Origin: Acidobacteriota bacterium
Lineage (GTDB): Bacteria > Acidobacteriota > Holophagae > Holophagales > Holophagaceae
Assembly (NCBI GenBank): GCA_016213735.1
Contig: JACQZU010000014.1
Span: forward strand, 124,001-188,000
DNA length: 64,000 nucleotides
Reading direction: 5' to 3'
The notes beneath the pieces were generated by a model. It was not told the DNA's origin, ran no database searches, and saw only the letters and a program-made list of their open reading frames with translations. Both the position numbers and the translations under genes were made by a program. This document shows, in pieces, positions 56,361 to 64,000 of this stretch. Position 1 is the stretch's first letter. Every line of letters begins with the position of its first letter.

Positions 56361-57552
56361 GCGCGCCTCCCCTTCTGCCGTCCGGCCCAGGCCAGGATCC
56401 GCCGGAATCCCGCCTCCACCTCCTCGTCGGAGGCCGCGATGCTCATGCGGACGAATCCCTCACCCTGCGCTCCGAAGGCGGACCCGGGCACCAGGCCGAC
56501 GCCCTCCTCCTCCAGGATCCCTTCGCAAATCTCCACGGAACCGAGCCCCAGGTGCCGGAAGTCCAGGAAGAAGTAGAAGGCTCCCCGGGGAGCCGCCACG
56601 CCCACCTGTCCGCCGGCCTCGGCGGCGATCCGCAGGACCCGCTCCCGGCGCCGCCCGTAGGCCGACCGCATGCGGGCGGTCTCCTCCTGCACGGCGGGGT
56701 CCGACAGGGCGAAGGCCGCGGCCTTCTGGACGAAGGGCGCCACGCAGGTGATGGAATTCTGGCTGGCCTTGAGGGCCCGGCCGATCACCTCGGCGGGGGC
56801 CGCCAGGAAGCCCACCCGCCAGCCGGTCATGGCGTAGGTCTTGGAGAGGCTGTTCACCAGGAGCGTGCGGGCCTTCGCGCCGGGGGGGCGGCGGCGCTCC
56901 CGGGCCGTTCCCCGTAGTAGAGGCTGCCGTAGACCTCGTCGCTGACGATCCAGAGGCCCCGGGCCTCCGCCAGGCCCTGCAGGGCCTCGAGGTAGGCCGG
57001 GTCCGGGTAGGCGCCGGTGGGGTTGGAGGGGTAGTTCAGCACGAGGGCCCGGGTCCGGGGCGTGACGGCCTGCGCCCAGGCGTCCAGGGCCGGCAGGAAG
57101 CCGGTCTCCGCGGGGGCGGGAACCCGCGCCACCGTGCCCCGAAGCATCACCGCCATGTTGGCGTGGGTGGCCCAGCTGGGATCGGGGACCAGCACCTCGT
57201 CCCCGGGATTCAGGATGGCCTGGAGGGCCGTGTGGTAGGCGTGGATGCCGCCGTGGGTCACCAGGATCTCGGTGGCGGGGTCGTAACCCACGCCCTCGTC
57301 CCGCAGAAGTTTGGCGGCGATGGCCTGCCGCAGGTCCAGGGTCCCCTGGGAGGGCCCGTAGTGGGTCAGCCCGGCTTCCAGGGCCCGCAGGGCCGTTTCC
57401 CGGACGGAGGCGGGCGTCGCGAAATCGGGGTCCCCCACCTGGAGGCCGATGATGGGCCGGCCCGCCGCCTTGAGGGCCAGGATCCGGTCGGCCATGGCCA
57501 CGGTGGCGGAGGGGCGAAGCAGGTCGAACTGCTGGTTGAGGAGGCGCTCCAT
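56357..57552 (-). pseudogene. Class I aminotransferase interrupted by a one-base frameshift
   Basis: Two reading frames together encode one PLP aminotransferase of fold type I (about 398 residues). Frame 1 from ATG 57552 gives the N-terminal half: PIIGLQVGDPDFATP, HYGPSQGTLDLRQAIA, NYPSNPTGAYPDPAY and SDEVYGSLYY. The downstream frame gives the catalytic Lys in SLSKTYAMTGWRVGF and the C-terminus. The break falls at the G7 run 56882-56888 (C7 on the coding strand): adding one base restores an unbroken family-like sequence. A sequencing error, slippage or real inactivation are all possible. As the gene is coupled to pheA, a prephenate or aromatic aminotransferase is likely, though aspartate is not excluded. 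Confidence 0.8.
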
Positions 57553-57638
57553 CCCAAGATTCTGCCTCCTCCCCGCCCAAGCTGGGCCCGAATCGGGCAA
57601 ACCCCGATCGGTGTTTCAATGAAGCACCGGCCGGCCCC

Positions 57639-58850
57639 ATGAGAATCCCCGCCCTCCTTCTGCTCCTCTCCGTCCTGTCGGCCTGCGGGGGAGGCGGCGG
57701 CGGGGGTGGATCCCCCGCTCCCCCCCGTCCTCTCGCCGTGGCCCCGGCGAAGGTGATCCTCAATCCTGGCGAGGTCCAGGGCTTCCGGGCCCTGGATTCC
57801 CTGGGAAGGGAGGTCCCGGCGGCCTGGGCCCTGGAAGGCGGGTCCACGGGGCTCAGCCCCGACGGGTTCTTCACCGCGCCCCCAACCCCGGGCGACCACC
57901 GGATCCGCGCCACCGGAGGGGACGGAGGCACCGGGACGGCGGCCGTCACCGTCACCACCGCGCCCCTTCCGACCCCCAGCCGCCTGGGCATCTGGCTGTG
58001 GCGCCTGGAGCGGATTGCCGCGGCCTCCAGCCATGCCCAGTTGGCTTCCCTGCTCCGGGCCCGGGGCATCCGCCGGATCTTCCTGAAGGTGGCGGATGGG
58101 TCCCGGCAGAATTCGATCCAGGTCGGCCTGCCCTGGGACGATCCGGCCATCGCCCCGGCCTACCACGCCCAGGGGCTGGAAGTGTGGGCCTGGAGCTACA
58201 ACTACCCCGGCGCCTCCGCCTACCACCGGGACCAGGCGGGGGCCCTCCTCAACGCCGCCCGCAACGGCTTCGACGGCTTCGTCGTCGACATGGAGAGCGA
58301 ATTCGAGGGCGCCCTGCCCAGCCAGATCACGGATTTCTACGCCGCCTTCTCGGAGTCCCGGGACGAGGCCCTCCGGCAGGGGTGGATCCCCTCCCGCGGC
58401 GCCTTCCCGCTCTTCTGCACCACCTTCGGCAACGTGGGCTCGGACCTCCCTTCGGGCCAGCGCCATCCCCTGGGGGGCCACTTCACCCAGGCCCAGCTTC
58501 AGGCGGCCGACGCCCTGGTGGACGGCTGGATGCCCCAGACCTACCTGGAGGCCTGGAACAAGGTGAAGGAACCGGCCCGCTTCCTGGCCGAGGGCAACCG
58601 CGTCTACCGCGCCTGCGGGCTCGTGAAACCCCTCTGGCACATCACCCAGACCGAGGAGGGGGAGGCCGGCCCCGGGGACATCGACGCATTCTTCGCCGAG
58701 GCCTTCAAGGCCCTTGGCCCCGACGCCCACCACACGTCGGTGTGGTCCATCCCCAACGCGGGCCAGACCAACGGCCAGGGCCAGCGCGTGGACGCCCGGA
58801 TCTGGGACACCCAGGGCCGGGTGGACTGGCGCGTGTTCACGCCCCGGTGA
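57639..58850 (+). CDS. Lipoprotein with barrel-like glycosidase-type domain
   Basis: A 403-residue predicted lipoprotein: lipobox LSAC followed by eight glycines, an Ig-like segment (residues about 30-105), then a domain of some 290 residues that reads like a TIM barrel. Alternating strands and acidic ends are seen in LGIWLWRLERI, RRIFLKVADG, LEVWAWSYNYPG, FDGFVVDMESEFEG, DGWMPQTYLEAW and HHTSVWSIPNAG. DMESE on the fourth strand looks like the acidic pair of a glycoside hydrolase, but I cannot name the family. Its 3' end meets the decayed BNR-protein remnant on the other strand. Confidence 0.7.
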   Translation: MRIPALLLLLSVLSACGGGGGGGGSPAPPRPLAVAPAKVILNPGEVQGFRALDSLGREVPAAWALEGGSTGLSPDGFFTAPPTPGDHRIRATGGDGGTGTAAVTVTTAPLPTPSRLGIWLWRLERIAAASSHAQLASLLRARGIRRIFLKVADGSRQNSIQVGLPWDDPAIAPAYHAQGLEVWAWSYNYPGASAYHRDQAGALLNAARNGFDGFVVDMESEFEGALPSQITDFYAAFSESRDEALRQGWIPSRGAFPLFCTTFGNVGSDLPSGQRHPLGGHFTQAQLQAADALVDGWMPQTYLEAWNKVKEPARFLAEGNRVYRACGLVKPLWHITQTEEGEAGPGDIDAFFAEAFKALGPDAHHTSVWSIPNAGQTNGQGQRVDARIWDTQGRVDWRVFTPR

Positions 58851-59178
58851 GGGGACTCGCCCATCCCGGCGTACACCCGGGCGGGATCGCTCTCGGCCGC
58901 CGCCAGGGCCCCGCGGAGCCCATCCTGAGGCCCATCGGGGAGAGGTTGTTCCAACGGCGGCCGCCGTCCGTGCTCTTCCACACCCCGCCCCCGGTGGCCC
59001 CGAAATAGAAGGTGACCGGATGGCGGCGCACGCCCGTCACCGCGGTCACGCGGTCCCCCCGGAAGGGTCCGATGCAGCGGAAACTCAGGCCTCCGAAGGG
59101 CTCCGGCGCCCCCTCGGCGCCGACCAGGAGGGTCCCCGCCAGAAGAAACCCCAAGGTGCAGTGGATTCCGGGAAACAT
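58851..59178 (-). pseudogene. Truncated, frameshifted 5' remnant of a BNR/VPS10-type repeat protein
   Basis: From ATG 59178 (G-rich ribosome site upstream) the reading gives a signal peptide, then FRCIGPFRGDRVTAVTGV and FYFGATGGGVWKSTDGGRRW. This is the unmistakable start of large BNR/sortilin-like beta-propeller proteins that usually exceed 900 residues. After MGSAG the frame is lost at a GGGG run; shifting one base gives ALAAAESDPARVYAGMGES, the expected continuation. Homology then ends where the neighbouring lipoprotein gene ends. So at least one frameshift and a large 3' deletion have occurred. Confidence 0.75.
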
Positions 59179-59339
59179 GGACCCCCCAGGAGGAAGGCCT
59201 CATTTTACGGGACTTATCTGTTCACCCCTCGCGATTTTCCACCTTCGCTCAACCGGGTCCGGGCTCCCGCCGTAGATCCCTCAAACACCTTGGCCGAGGA
59301 CTGCCCACAGGGTCCGAGACCACTTTGAAGGGAGACTCC

Positions 59340-61223
59340 ATGAACCGTCGGATGACGAGTTGCCTGATGGCCGGCCTGATGGCCGTGGGGGTGGTGGCCT
59401 CGCCCCCGTCCCCGAAGGCCCCGCCCCCCCTCCGGGATTTCTTCCGGAATCCGGAGAAGACGGGCTTCGCCATCTCCCCGGACGGCAAATACCTGTCCTG
59501 GCTGGCCCCCTACGAGAAGCGCCTGAACGTGTTCGTGCGCCCCCTGGCCGGGGGACCCGAGCAGCGGGTGACCTCCGAGACCGCCCGGGACCTGGCGGGC
59601 TACTTCTGGAAGGGCGACCGCATCCTCTACGTCAAGGATTTCGGTGGCGACGAGAACTTCCACGTCGTGAGCGTGGACCTGGCCGGAAAGGACCTGAAGG
59701 ACCTCACCCCGGGAGAGAAGCTCCGGGCCCAGATCGAGGATGAACTCGAGGACGATCCCGGCTACGTCCTGATCTCGCACAACCGCCGCGACCCCAAGGT
59801 CTTCGACGTGTTTCGGGTGGACGTGAAGTCGGGCAAGGAGGTCCAGGTCGCCCAGAACCCGGGCAACATCACGGGCTGGCTGACCGACCACGATGGCCGC
59901 CTCCGGGTCGCAACCACCAATGACGGCGTGAACACCAGCCTCCTGTACCGGGCCTCCGAGAAGGACGAATTCAAGCCCATCCTGACCACCAACTTCAAGG
60001 AGACGGTGAACCCGCTCTTCTTCACCTTCGACAATCGGCGGCTCTACGTGGCCTCCAATCGGGGGAGGGACAAGCAGGCCATCTTCGAGTTCGACCCGGC
60101 GACGGCCAAAGAGGGCAAGCTGATCTTCGAGCATTCCGAAGTGGACGCCGGCGGCCTGGTCTTCTCCCGCAAGCGGAAGACGCTCCTCGCGGCCCCCTTC
60201 ACCACCTGGAAGACGGATCGCCACTTCCTGGACGCCGAGGCCAAGGCCATGTTCGAGAAGGTCCAGGCCCAGCTTCCCGGGTACGAAGTGGGTTTCGCGG
60301 GCAATGACAAGGCCGAAGAGAAGTTCATCGTGGCCGCCTTCAGCGACCGGACCCGGGGGAAGCGCTACCTCTACGAGAAGGCCTCCGGGAAGCTGACGCT
60401 CCTGGCGGAGGTCTCTCCCTGGCTGAAGGAGGAGGAACTCAGCGAAATGAAGCCCGTGAGCTACACCTCCCGGGATGGCCTCACGATCCACGGCTACCTC
60501 ACGCTGCCCAAGGGCAAGGAAGCCAAGAACCTGCCCGTGGTGATCAATCCCCACGGCGGCCCCTGGGCGAGGGACGTGTGGCGCTTCAATCCTGAGGTGC
60601 AGTTCCTGGCGAGCCGCGGCTACGCCGTATTCCAGATGAATTTCCGGGGCTCCACGGGCTACGGCCGCAAGTTCTGGGAGGCCAGCTTCAAGCAGTGGGG
60701 CGGCACCATGCAGGACGATGTGACGGATGGGGTGAAGTGGCTGGTGTCCAAGGGCATCGCCGACCCCAAGCGGGTGGCCATCTACGGCGGCAGCTACGGC
60801 GGCTACACCACCCTGGCGGGCATCACGCTGACCCCCGACCTCTATGCGGCGGCGGTGGACTACGTGGGCGTGTCCAACCTCTTCACCTTCATGAAGACCA
60901 TCCCTCCCTACTGGAAGCCCTTCCTCGCGATGATGTACGAGATGGTGGGCGATCCGGAGAAGGACAAGGCCCGGATGGAGGCCACCAGCCCCGTCTTCCT
61001 GGCCGACCGGATCAAGACGCCCCTGTTCATCGCCCAGGGGGCGAAGGATCCCCGCGTGAACAAGGACGAGAGCGACCAGATGGTGGCCGCCCTCAAGAAG
61101 CGCGGAGTCGAGGTGGAATACATGGTCAAGGACAACGAGGGCCACGGCTTCCGCAACGAGGAGAACCGATTCGCCTTCTACGAGGCCATGGAGCGGTTCC
61201 TGGCCAAGCACCTGAAGCCCTGA
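59340..61223 (+). CDS. S9-family prolyl oligopeptidase-type peptidase
   Basis: A 627-residue exported serine peptidase. Signal peptide (MTSCLMAGLMAVGVVA), then a beta-propeller domain (about residues 40-370, e.g. FAISPDGKYLSWLAP and FTFDNRRLYVASNRG) that filters substrates, then an alpha/beta-hydrolase domain. The triad is Ser in YGGSYGGYTT near 484, Asp in QGAKDPRVN near 569 and His in NEGHGFRNEEN near 601. It resembles dipeptidyl aminopeptidase/acylaminoacyl-peptidase. The ATG at 59340 has GGGAG upstream; TTG 59325 would only add five residues. A strong terminator follows, so it is monocistronic. Confidence 0.93.
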   Translation: MNRRMTSCLMAGLMAVGVVASPPSPKAPPPLRDFFRNPEKTGFAISPDGKYLSWLAPYEKRLNVFVRPLAGGPEQRVTSETARDLAGYFWKGDRILYVKDFGGDENFHVVSVDLAGKDLKDLTPGEKLRAQIEDELEDDPGYVLISHNRRDPKVFDVFRVDVKSGKEVQVAQNPGNITGWLTDHDGRLRVATTNDGVNTSLLYRASEKDEFKPILTTNFKETVNPLFFTFDNRRLYVASNRGRDKQAIFEFDPATAKEGKLIFEHSEVDAGGLVFSRKRKTLLAAPFTTWKTDRHFLDAEAKAMFEKVQAQLPGYEVGFAGNDKAEEKFIVAAFSDRTRGKRYLYEKASGKLTLLAEVSPWLKEEELSEMKPVSYTSRDGLTIHGYLTLPKGKEAKNLPVVINPHGGPWARDVWRFNPEVQFLASRGYAVFQMNFRGSTGYGRKFWEASFKQWGGTMQDDVTDGVKWLVSKGIADPKRVAIYGGSYGGYTTLAGITLTPDLYAAAVDYVGVSNLFTFMKTIPPYWKPFLAMMYEMVGDPEKDKARMEATSPVFLADRIKTPLFIAQGAKDPRVNKDESDQMVAALKKRGVEVEYMVKDNEGHGFRNEENRFAFYEAMERFLAKHLKP

Positions 61224-61241
61224 ACGGCCCACCGGCCCGCA

Positions 61242-61272
61242 GGCCCCCGGGGGCGACCCCGGGGGCCCTTTT
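61242..61272 (+). terminator. Rho-independent terminator after the S9 peptidase
   Basis: GGCCCCCGGGG-GCGA-CCCCGGGGGCC is a perfect 11-bp GC stem with a stable GNRA-type tetraloop, followed by CTTTT. It lies 18 bp after the stop codon. Confidence 0.92.
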
Positions 61273-61549
61273 CCTTGGGGGCAAGCGGGCAGCTCCATCC
61301 CAGGGTCTGCGGAAGGTGGGCGGGCATTCCAGGTCCAGGATTCCAAATCGGGATCCGATTCCGCAAACGGGACCGGCAGGCCGGGATCCCCCGAAGTCGG
61401 GGTGTGGGTAACAACTGCCCGTTCTTCAATTAGGCCATCCGCCCAAGCTGGTACGAACAGTGATTGGCTCCCGGGACCCCCCTGGAGTCGTCATGCCAGC
61501 GCCCCCCCATCGGTCAGTCCTCGAAGGAGGCTCTGGTGAGTTTCGGTGG
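61273..61549. other. Intergenic region between convergent genes
   Basis: Together with the terminator this is a gene-free stretch of 326 bp between the ends of the S9 peptidase and response-regulator genes. No coding frame, repeat or RNA gene is recognisable. No terminator for the minus-strand gene was seen. Confidence 0.4.
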
Positions 61550-62932
61550 CTAGCCCCGCAGCCCCCACTGCTTCATCCGCTGGTACAGGGTGGTCCTGCC
61601 GATCCCGAGGATGGAGGCCGCCTTGGTGATGTCGCCCCGGGTCTGTTCCAGGACTCGCACGACGTGCTGACGTTCGACGGCCTGGAGGGTGAGGTCGTCC
61701 TCCGGGGGCCTCGGGAGGGCGGGCGCCTGGCCCGAGGTGAACTCTTCCGGTCCGATTTCGGGCCCCGCGGCCATCATGACCGCGCGCTCGAGGGCATTCC
61801 GGAGTTCCCGGATGTTGCCGGGCCAGGCCTGCTGCTGCAGGTGCCTGATCGCCGCTCCGGTGAGCTTGAGTTCGACCCGGCCCTGTTCGGCCGCGACCTG
61901 GGGGAAAAGGCTCCGCAACAGGACGGGAATGTCCTCCGGCCGCTCCCGCAGGGACGGGACCTGCAGGACCACGGCGGAAAGACGGAAGTACAAGTCAGAC
62001 CGGAATCCGCCGTTCTGGACGACGCGCTCGAAATCGGCGTGGGCCGCGGCCAGCAGGCGCATGTCCGAAACGCGCTCCTGGGTCGAGCCGAGGCGCCGAA
62101 AACGTCGGTCCTCCACGACCTTCAGCAGGGCGGACTGGATCCGGGGGTCCATGCTGCTGATCTCGTCGAGAAACACCGTGCCTCCGTGGGCCAGCTCCAG
62201 GAGCCCCGGCTTGGACTGGACCGCCCCCGTGAAGGCGCCCTTCTCGTAGCCGAACAGCTCCGCCTCCATGAATTCACGGGTGAGGGCCGCGCAGTTCAGG
62301 TCCACGAAGGCCTCTTCACGCCGAGGTCCGTTCTCGTGCAGCCAGCGGGCCAGGACGCCCTTCCCGGTGCCGGTCTCCCCCAGGAGCAGGACGGGCGAGG
62401 CGGCGAGGGCGGCCCGCTCTGCCTGTTTCCTCAGGTCCAGGATGGGCCGGCTGGATCCCACGAAGGGATCATGCACCGTCCGGGTCCAGGCCTGGCAGCG
62501 CAGCACCTTCCGCTGCCGGGCCCCGGCGAGGGTCCGATCGATCAGCAGCCGGAGGCTTTTCAGGTCGAGGGGCTTGGTCAGGAACTGGTCCGCCCCCTCC
62601 TGGAGGGATTGCACCGCCAGTTCGACGGTGCCAAAGGCCGTGAGGACGATGACCGGAAGCTCTGCCTGCCACCTCCTCAGCTGGGTCATGAGGTCCAAGG
62701 CGTTTCCGTCGGGAAGGTCGAAATCCAGCAGCGCCAGGTCCGGGTTCGAGACCCTTGCGAGGGCCAGGGCCTCGGCGAGGGTGCCCGCAGAGTCCACCTG
62801 GAACCCGGCACCTGCGAGGAAACGCCCGAGGGCGAAGCGCAATCCAGGTTCATCTTCTGCCAGAAGAATCCGGATGGGTCGGGCGGGGTCCACGCCCGGA
62901 GGTCGGTCCTGGTTGCGAAGTTCAACGCTCAT
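61550..62932 (-). CDS. Sigma-54-dependent response regulator (NtrC family)
   Basis: A 460-residue transcriptional activator with three domains. The receiver domain (residues 20-135) has the phosphoacceptor Asp70 in [11 protein letters not shown] and Lys117 in LTKPLD. The AAA+ domain has Walker A GETGTGKG and the sigma-54 loop GAFTGA in [12 protein letters not shown], followed by [10 protein letters not shown]. The C-terminal Fis-like helix-turn-helix is [20 protein letters not shown]. The ATG at 62932 was chosen from the domain start; the ribosome site is weak. No partner kinase is complete in the window; the membrane protein at 63536 might belong to one. No clear -24/-12 promoter was found here. 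Confidence 0.92.
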   Translation of the reverse strand: MSVELRNQDRPPGVDPARPIRILLAEDEPGLRFALGRFLAGAGFQVDSAGTLAEALALARVSNPDLALLDFDLPDGNALDLMTQLRRWQAELPVIVLTAFGTVELAVQSLQEGADQFLTKPLDLKSLRLLIDRTLAGARQRKVLRCQAWTRTVHDPFVGSSRPILDLRKQAERAALAASPVLLLGETGTGKGVLARWLHENGPRREEAFVDLNCAALTREFMEAELFGYEKGAFTGAVQSKPGLLELAHGGTVFLDEISSMDPRIQSALLKVVEDRRFRRLGSTQERVSDMRLLAAAHADFERVVQNGGFRSDLYFRLSAVVLQVPSLRERPEDIPVLLRSLFPQVAAEQGRVELKLTGAAIRHLQQQAWPGNIRELRNALERAVMMAAGPEIGPEEFTSGQAPALPRPPEDDLTLQAVERQHVVRVLEQTRGDITKAASILGIGRTTLYQRMKQWGLRG

Positions 62933-63056
62933 CCCATGCAGTCTAATCCGTCTTAACCCCACCCCGATGTCCGCCGGGACCCCCTGAGGGCCCGCCTTCT
63001 TCCCCGAGGCTGAAGCCCGGATCGGAGTTCGGACATCCCTTTTCCGGAGAACCACC

Positions 63057-63536
63057 ATGCACCGAATCCTCCTTTCAGCCCTCGTGCTCGGAAGCCCCTT
63101 GATCGCCCGGGAGCCCGGTCCCCTCCGGCAGCCCGCCGTCCATTCGTCCCCCATCTCCGTGGCCGCTGCCCCGGTGGCGGGCGCCCGGGTGAGCCGCGCC
63201 GATGCGGAACGGATGATCCAGAACCGGGAGAACCGGCTCACTCCCAGCGCACAGCAGCGCAATTTCGTGAAGGACCCCGCCGGCGTCCACGGCTGGGCCT
63301 TCAGCCGCAGGGCTCTGCTGGAGATGCTCGGGGCCATGAAGGACCAGTCCGACGACGCACTCGTCTACGTGGTTCTCGGGGATGCGGAGAACACCGACGC
63401 CGCGGGCATCCCCATCCCGGGGACCTGGCACGAGACCCTTATTCTGTGTGAGGTTCGCCCCTTCACCATGCCGATGGGGATCTTCCTGGCAGAAGGGGAT
63501 CCCTACTTCCTTCAGCATCCCGTACTCTGGCCCTGA
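63057..63536 (+). CDS. Small exported protein of unknown function
   Basis: A 159-residue protein with a signal peptide (MHRILLSALVLGSPLIA), then a Pro/Ala/Val-rich linker to about residue 45. A compact domain follows with RNFVKDPAGVHGWAFSRRALLEML and DALVYVVLGD. No cysteine pair or catalytic motif; family not recognised. CGGAGA precedes the ATG. It diverges from the response-regulator gene by 124 bp and overlaps the start of the following membrane-protein gene (TGATG), so the two are coupled. Confidence 0.7.
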   Translation: MHRILLSALVLGSPLIAREPGPLRQPAVHSSPISVAAAPVAGARVSRADAERMIQNRENRLTPSAQQRNFVKDPAGVHGWAFSRRALLEMLGAMKDQSDDALVYVVLGDAENTDAAGIPIPGTWHETLILCEVRPFTMPMGIFLAEGDPYFLQHPVLWP

Positions 63537-64000
63537 TGCCCCTGAGCCACCTGCTGATGCTGATCCCGCCGCTCGCTGCGAATGCCCTGGGCCTGGCCGT
63601 AGGGTTCCACCGCCGCGGGCGGCTGGATCCGCCTCTCCGCTGGCTGGTCGCCTATCTGTTTCTATGTCTGCTGACCACCCTGGGGATGGTGGCCCTGGCC
63701 GCGGTCCGGGGCAACAACTGGGCCCTGGTCCACCTGTTCGCCCCCGTGCAGCTCCTGGGATTCGCCTGGATGTTTTCAGGGTGGGTGCCAGGCTGGATGG
63801 GCAGGACCTTCCGATGGACGGCGGTGAGCTTCGCCCTGGCCTGGCTGTGGTTCCTTCCCCAGGAGGACCTCACCCGGTTCAGCGGGATCAGCTTCCACGT
63901 TCAGACCCTCCTGATGCTCGGGGGGAGCCTCGGGGCGCTGTTCCATTTTTCGCTCCAGGCGGACCGCCCGCTGTTGGACCACCCCGGCGCCTGGGTCGCC
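63536..64000 (+). CDS. Polytopic membrane protein, C-terminus outside window
   Basis: An open frame of 155 codons from ATG 63536, overlapping the previous stop codon by one base, runs to the window end without a stop. It is strongly hydrophobic, with about five helices (e.g. LLMLIPPLAANALGLAVGF, WLVAYLFLCLLTTLGMVAL, VHLFAPVQLLGFAWMFSGW, WTAVSFALAWLWFLP, TLLMLGGSLGALFHF). Such a block could be the sensor part of a membrane histidine kinase, which would suit the nearby response regulator, but no kinase motif is within the window. Confidence 0.6.
   Translation, partial: MPLSHLLMLIPPLAANALGLAVGFHRRGRLDPPLRWLVAYLFLCLLTTLGMVALAAVRGNNWALVHLFAPVQLLGFAWMFSGWVPGWMGRTFRWTAVSFALAWLWFLPQEDLTRFSGISFHVQTLLMLGGSLGALFHFSLQADRPLLDHPGAWVA

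Noticed and set aside
59214-61346. Long minus-strand open frame opposite the S9 peptidase
   Set aside because: Low-complexity Gly/Leu/Val/His-rich translation without family likeness; the plus-strand gene has a full catalytic triad and terminator.

Overview
The window is about 68% GC, densely coded and has no rRNA, tRNA, CRISPR array or transposase. Its gene content (alternative complex III, a Thermus-like nar operon, class I HMG-CoA reductase, and many Ig/kelch/NHL lipoproteins) suggests a Gram-negative Acidobacteriota of the Holophagae/Geothrix type. That assignment is an inference from gene content and was not tested by any search.

Layout. 1-9.2 kb: the end of an ArsA-like ATPase, then a storage-compound neighbourhood. 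PhaR, a phasin and a patatin-like lipase lie on the plus strand. A convergent minus-strand operon carries HMG-CoA reductase, UbiB-type kinase and wax-ester synthase/DGAT, and an aldehyde dehydrogenase diverges from it. 9.3-19.3 kb: ornithine aminotransferase and a mix of small housekeeping, transport and lipoprotein genes. These include a TlpA thioredoxin, a Sel1 protein and a small lipoprotein in one overlapping operon. 19.5-27.8 kb: an accessory island with two large kelch/Ig lipoprotein paralogues, two copies of a tiny monoheme cytochrome-like gene (one has lost its heme-ligand His) and a two-gene LVIVD-repeat operon. Fur-box-like sites precede both kelch genes. 28-29.8 kb: BipA/TypA.

29.9-47.5 kb is the most striking part: a respiratory supercluster. 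Two NarK-type transporters diverge, across a very AT-rich 327-bp region, from narC-narG-narH-narJ-narI. This is followed without a gap by a complete alternative complex III set: actA, actB, actC, an actD-actE fusion and actF. The gaps are at most 28 bp and most genes overlap, so the ten genes are probably one transcription unit. The chemistry suggests a nitrate-respiring chain in which ACIII oxidises quinol and feeds the nitrate reductase through the diheme cytochrome NarC, in parallel with or instead of direct quinol oxidation by NarI. No terminal oxidase gene follows actF in this window.

47.5-64 kb: a DUF3857/transglutaminase/TPR protein of lower GC, a 1276-residue Ig/NHL lipoprotein, prephenate dehydratase, and an aminotransferase gene interrupted by a one-base frameshift in a G7 run. 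Then come a barrel-like lipoprotein, a frameshifted and truncated remnant of a BNR-repeat protein, an S9 peptidase with a strong terminator, a sigma-54 response regulator, a small exported protein, and a membrane protein that runs off the window.
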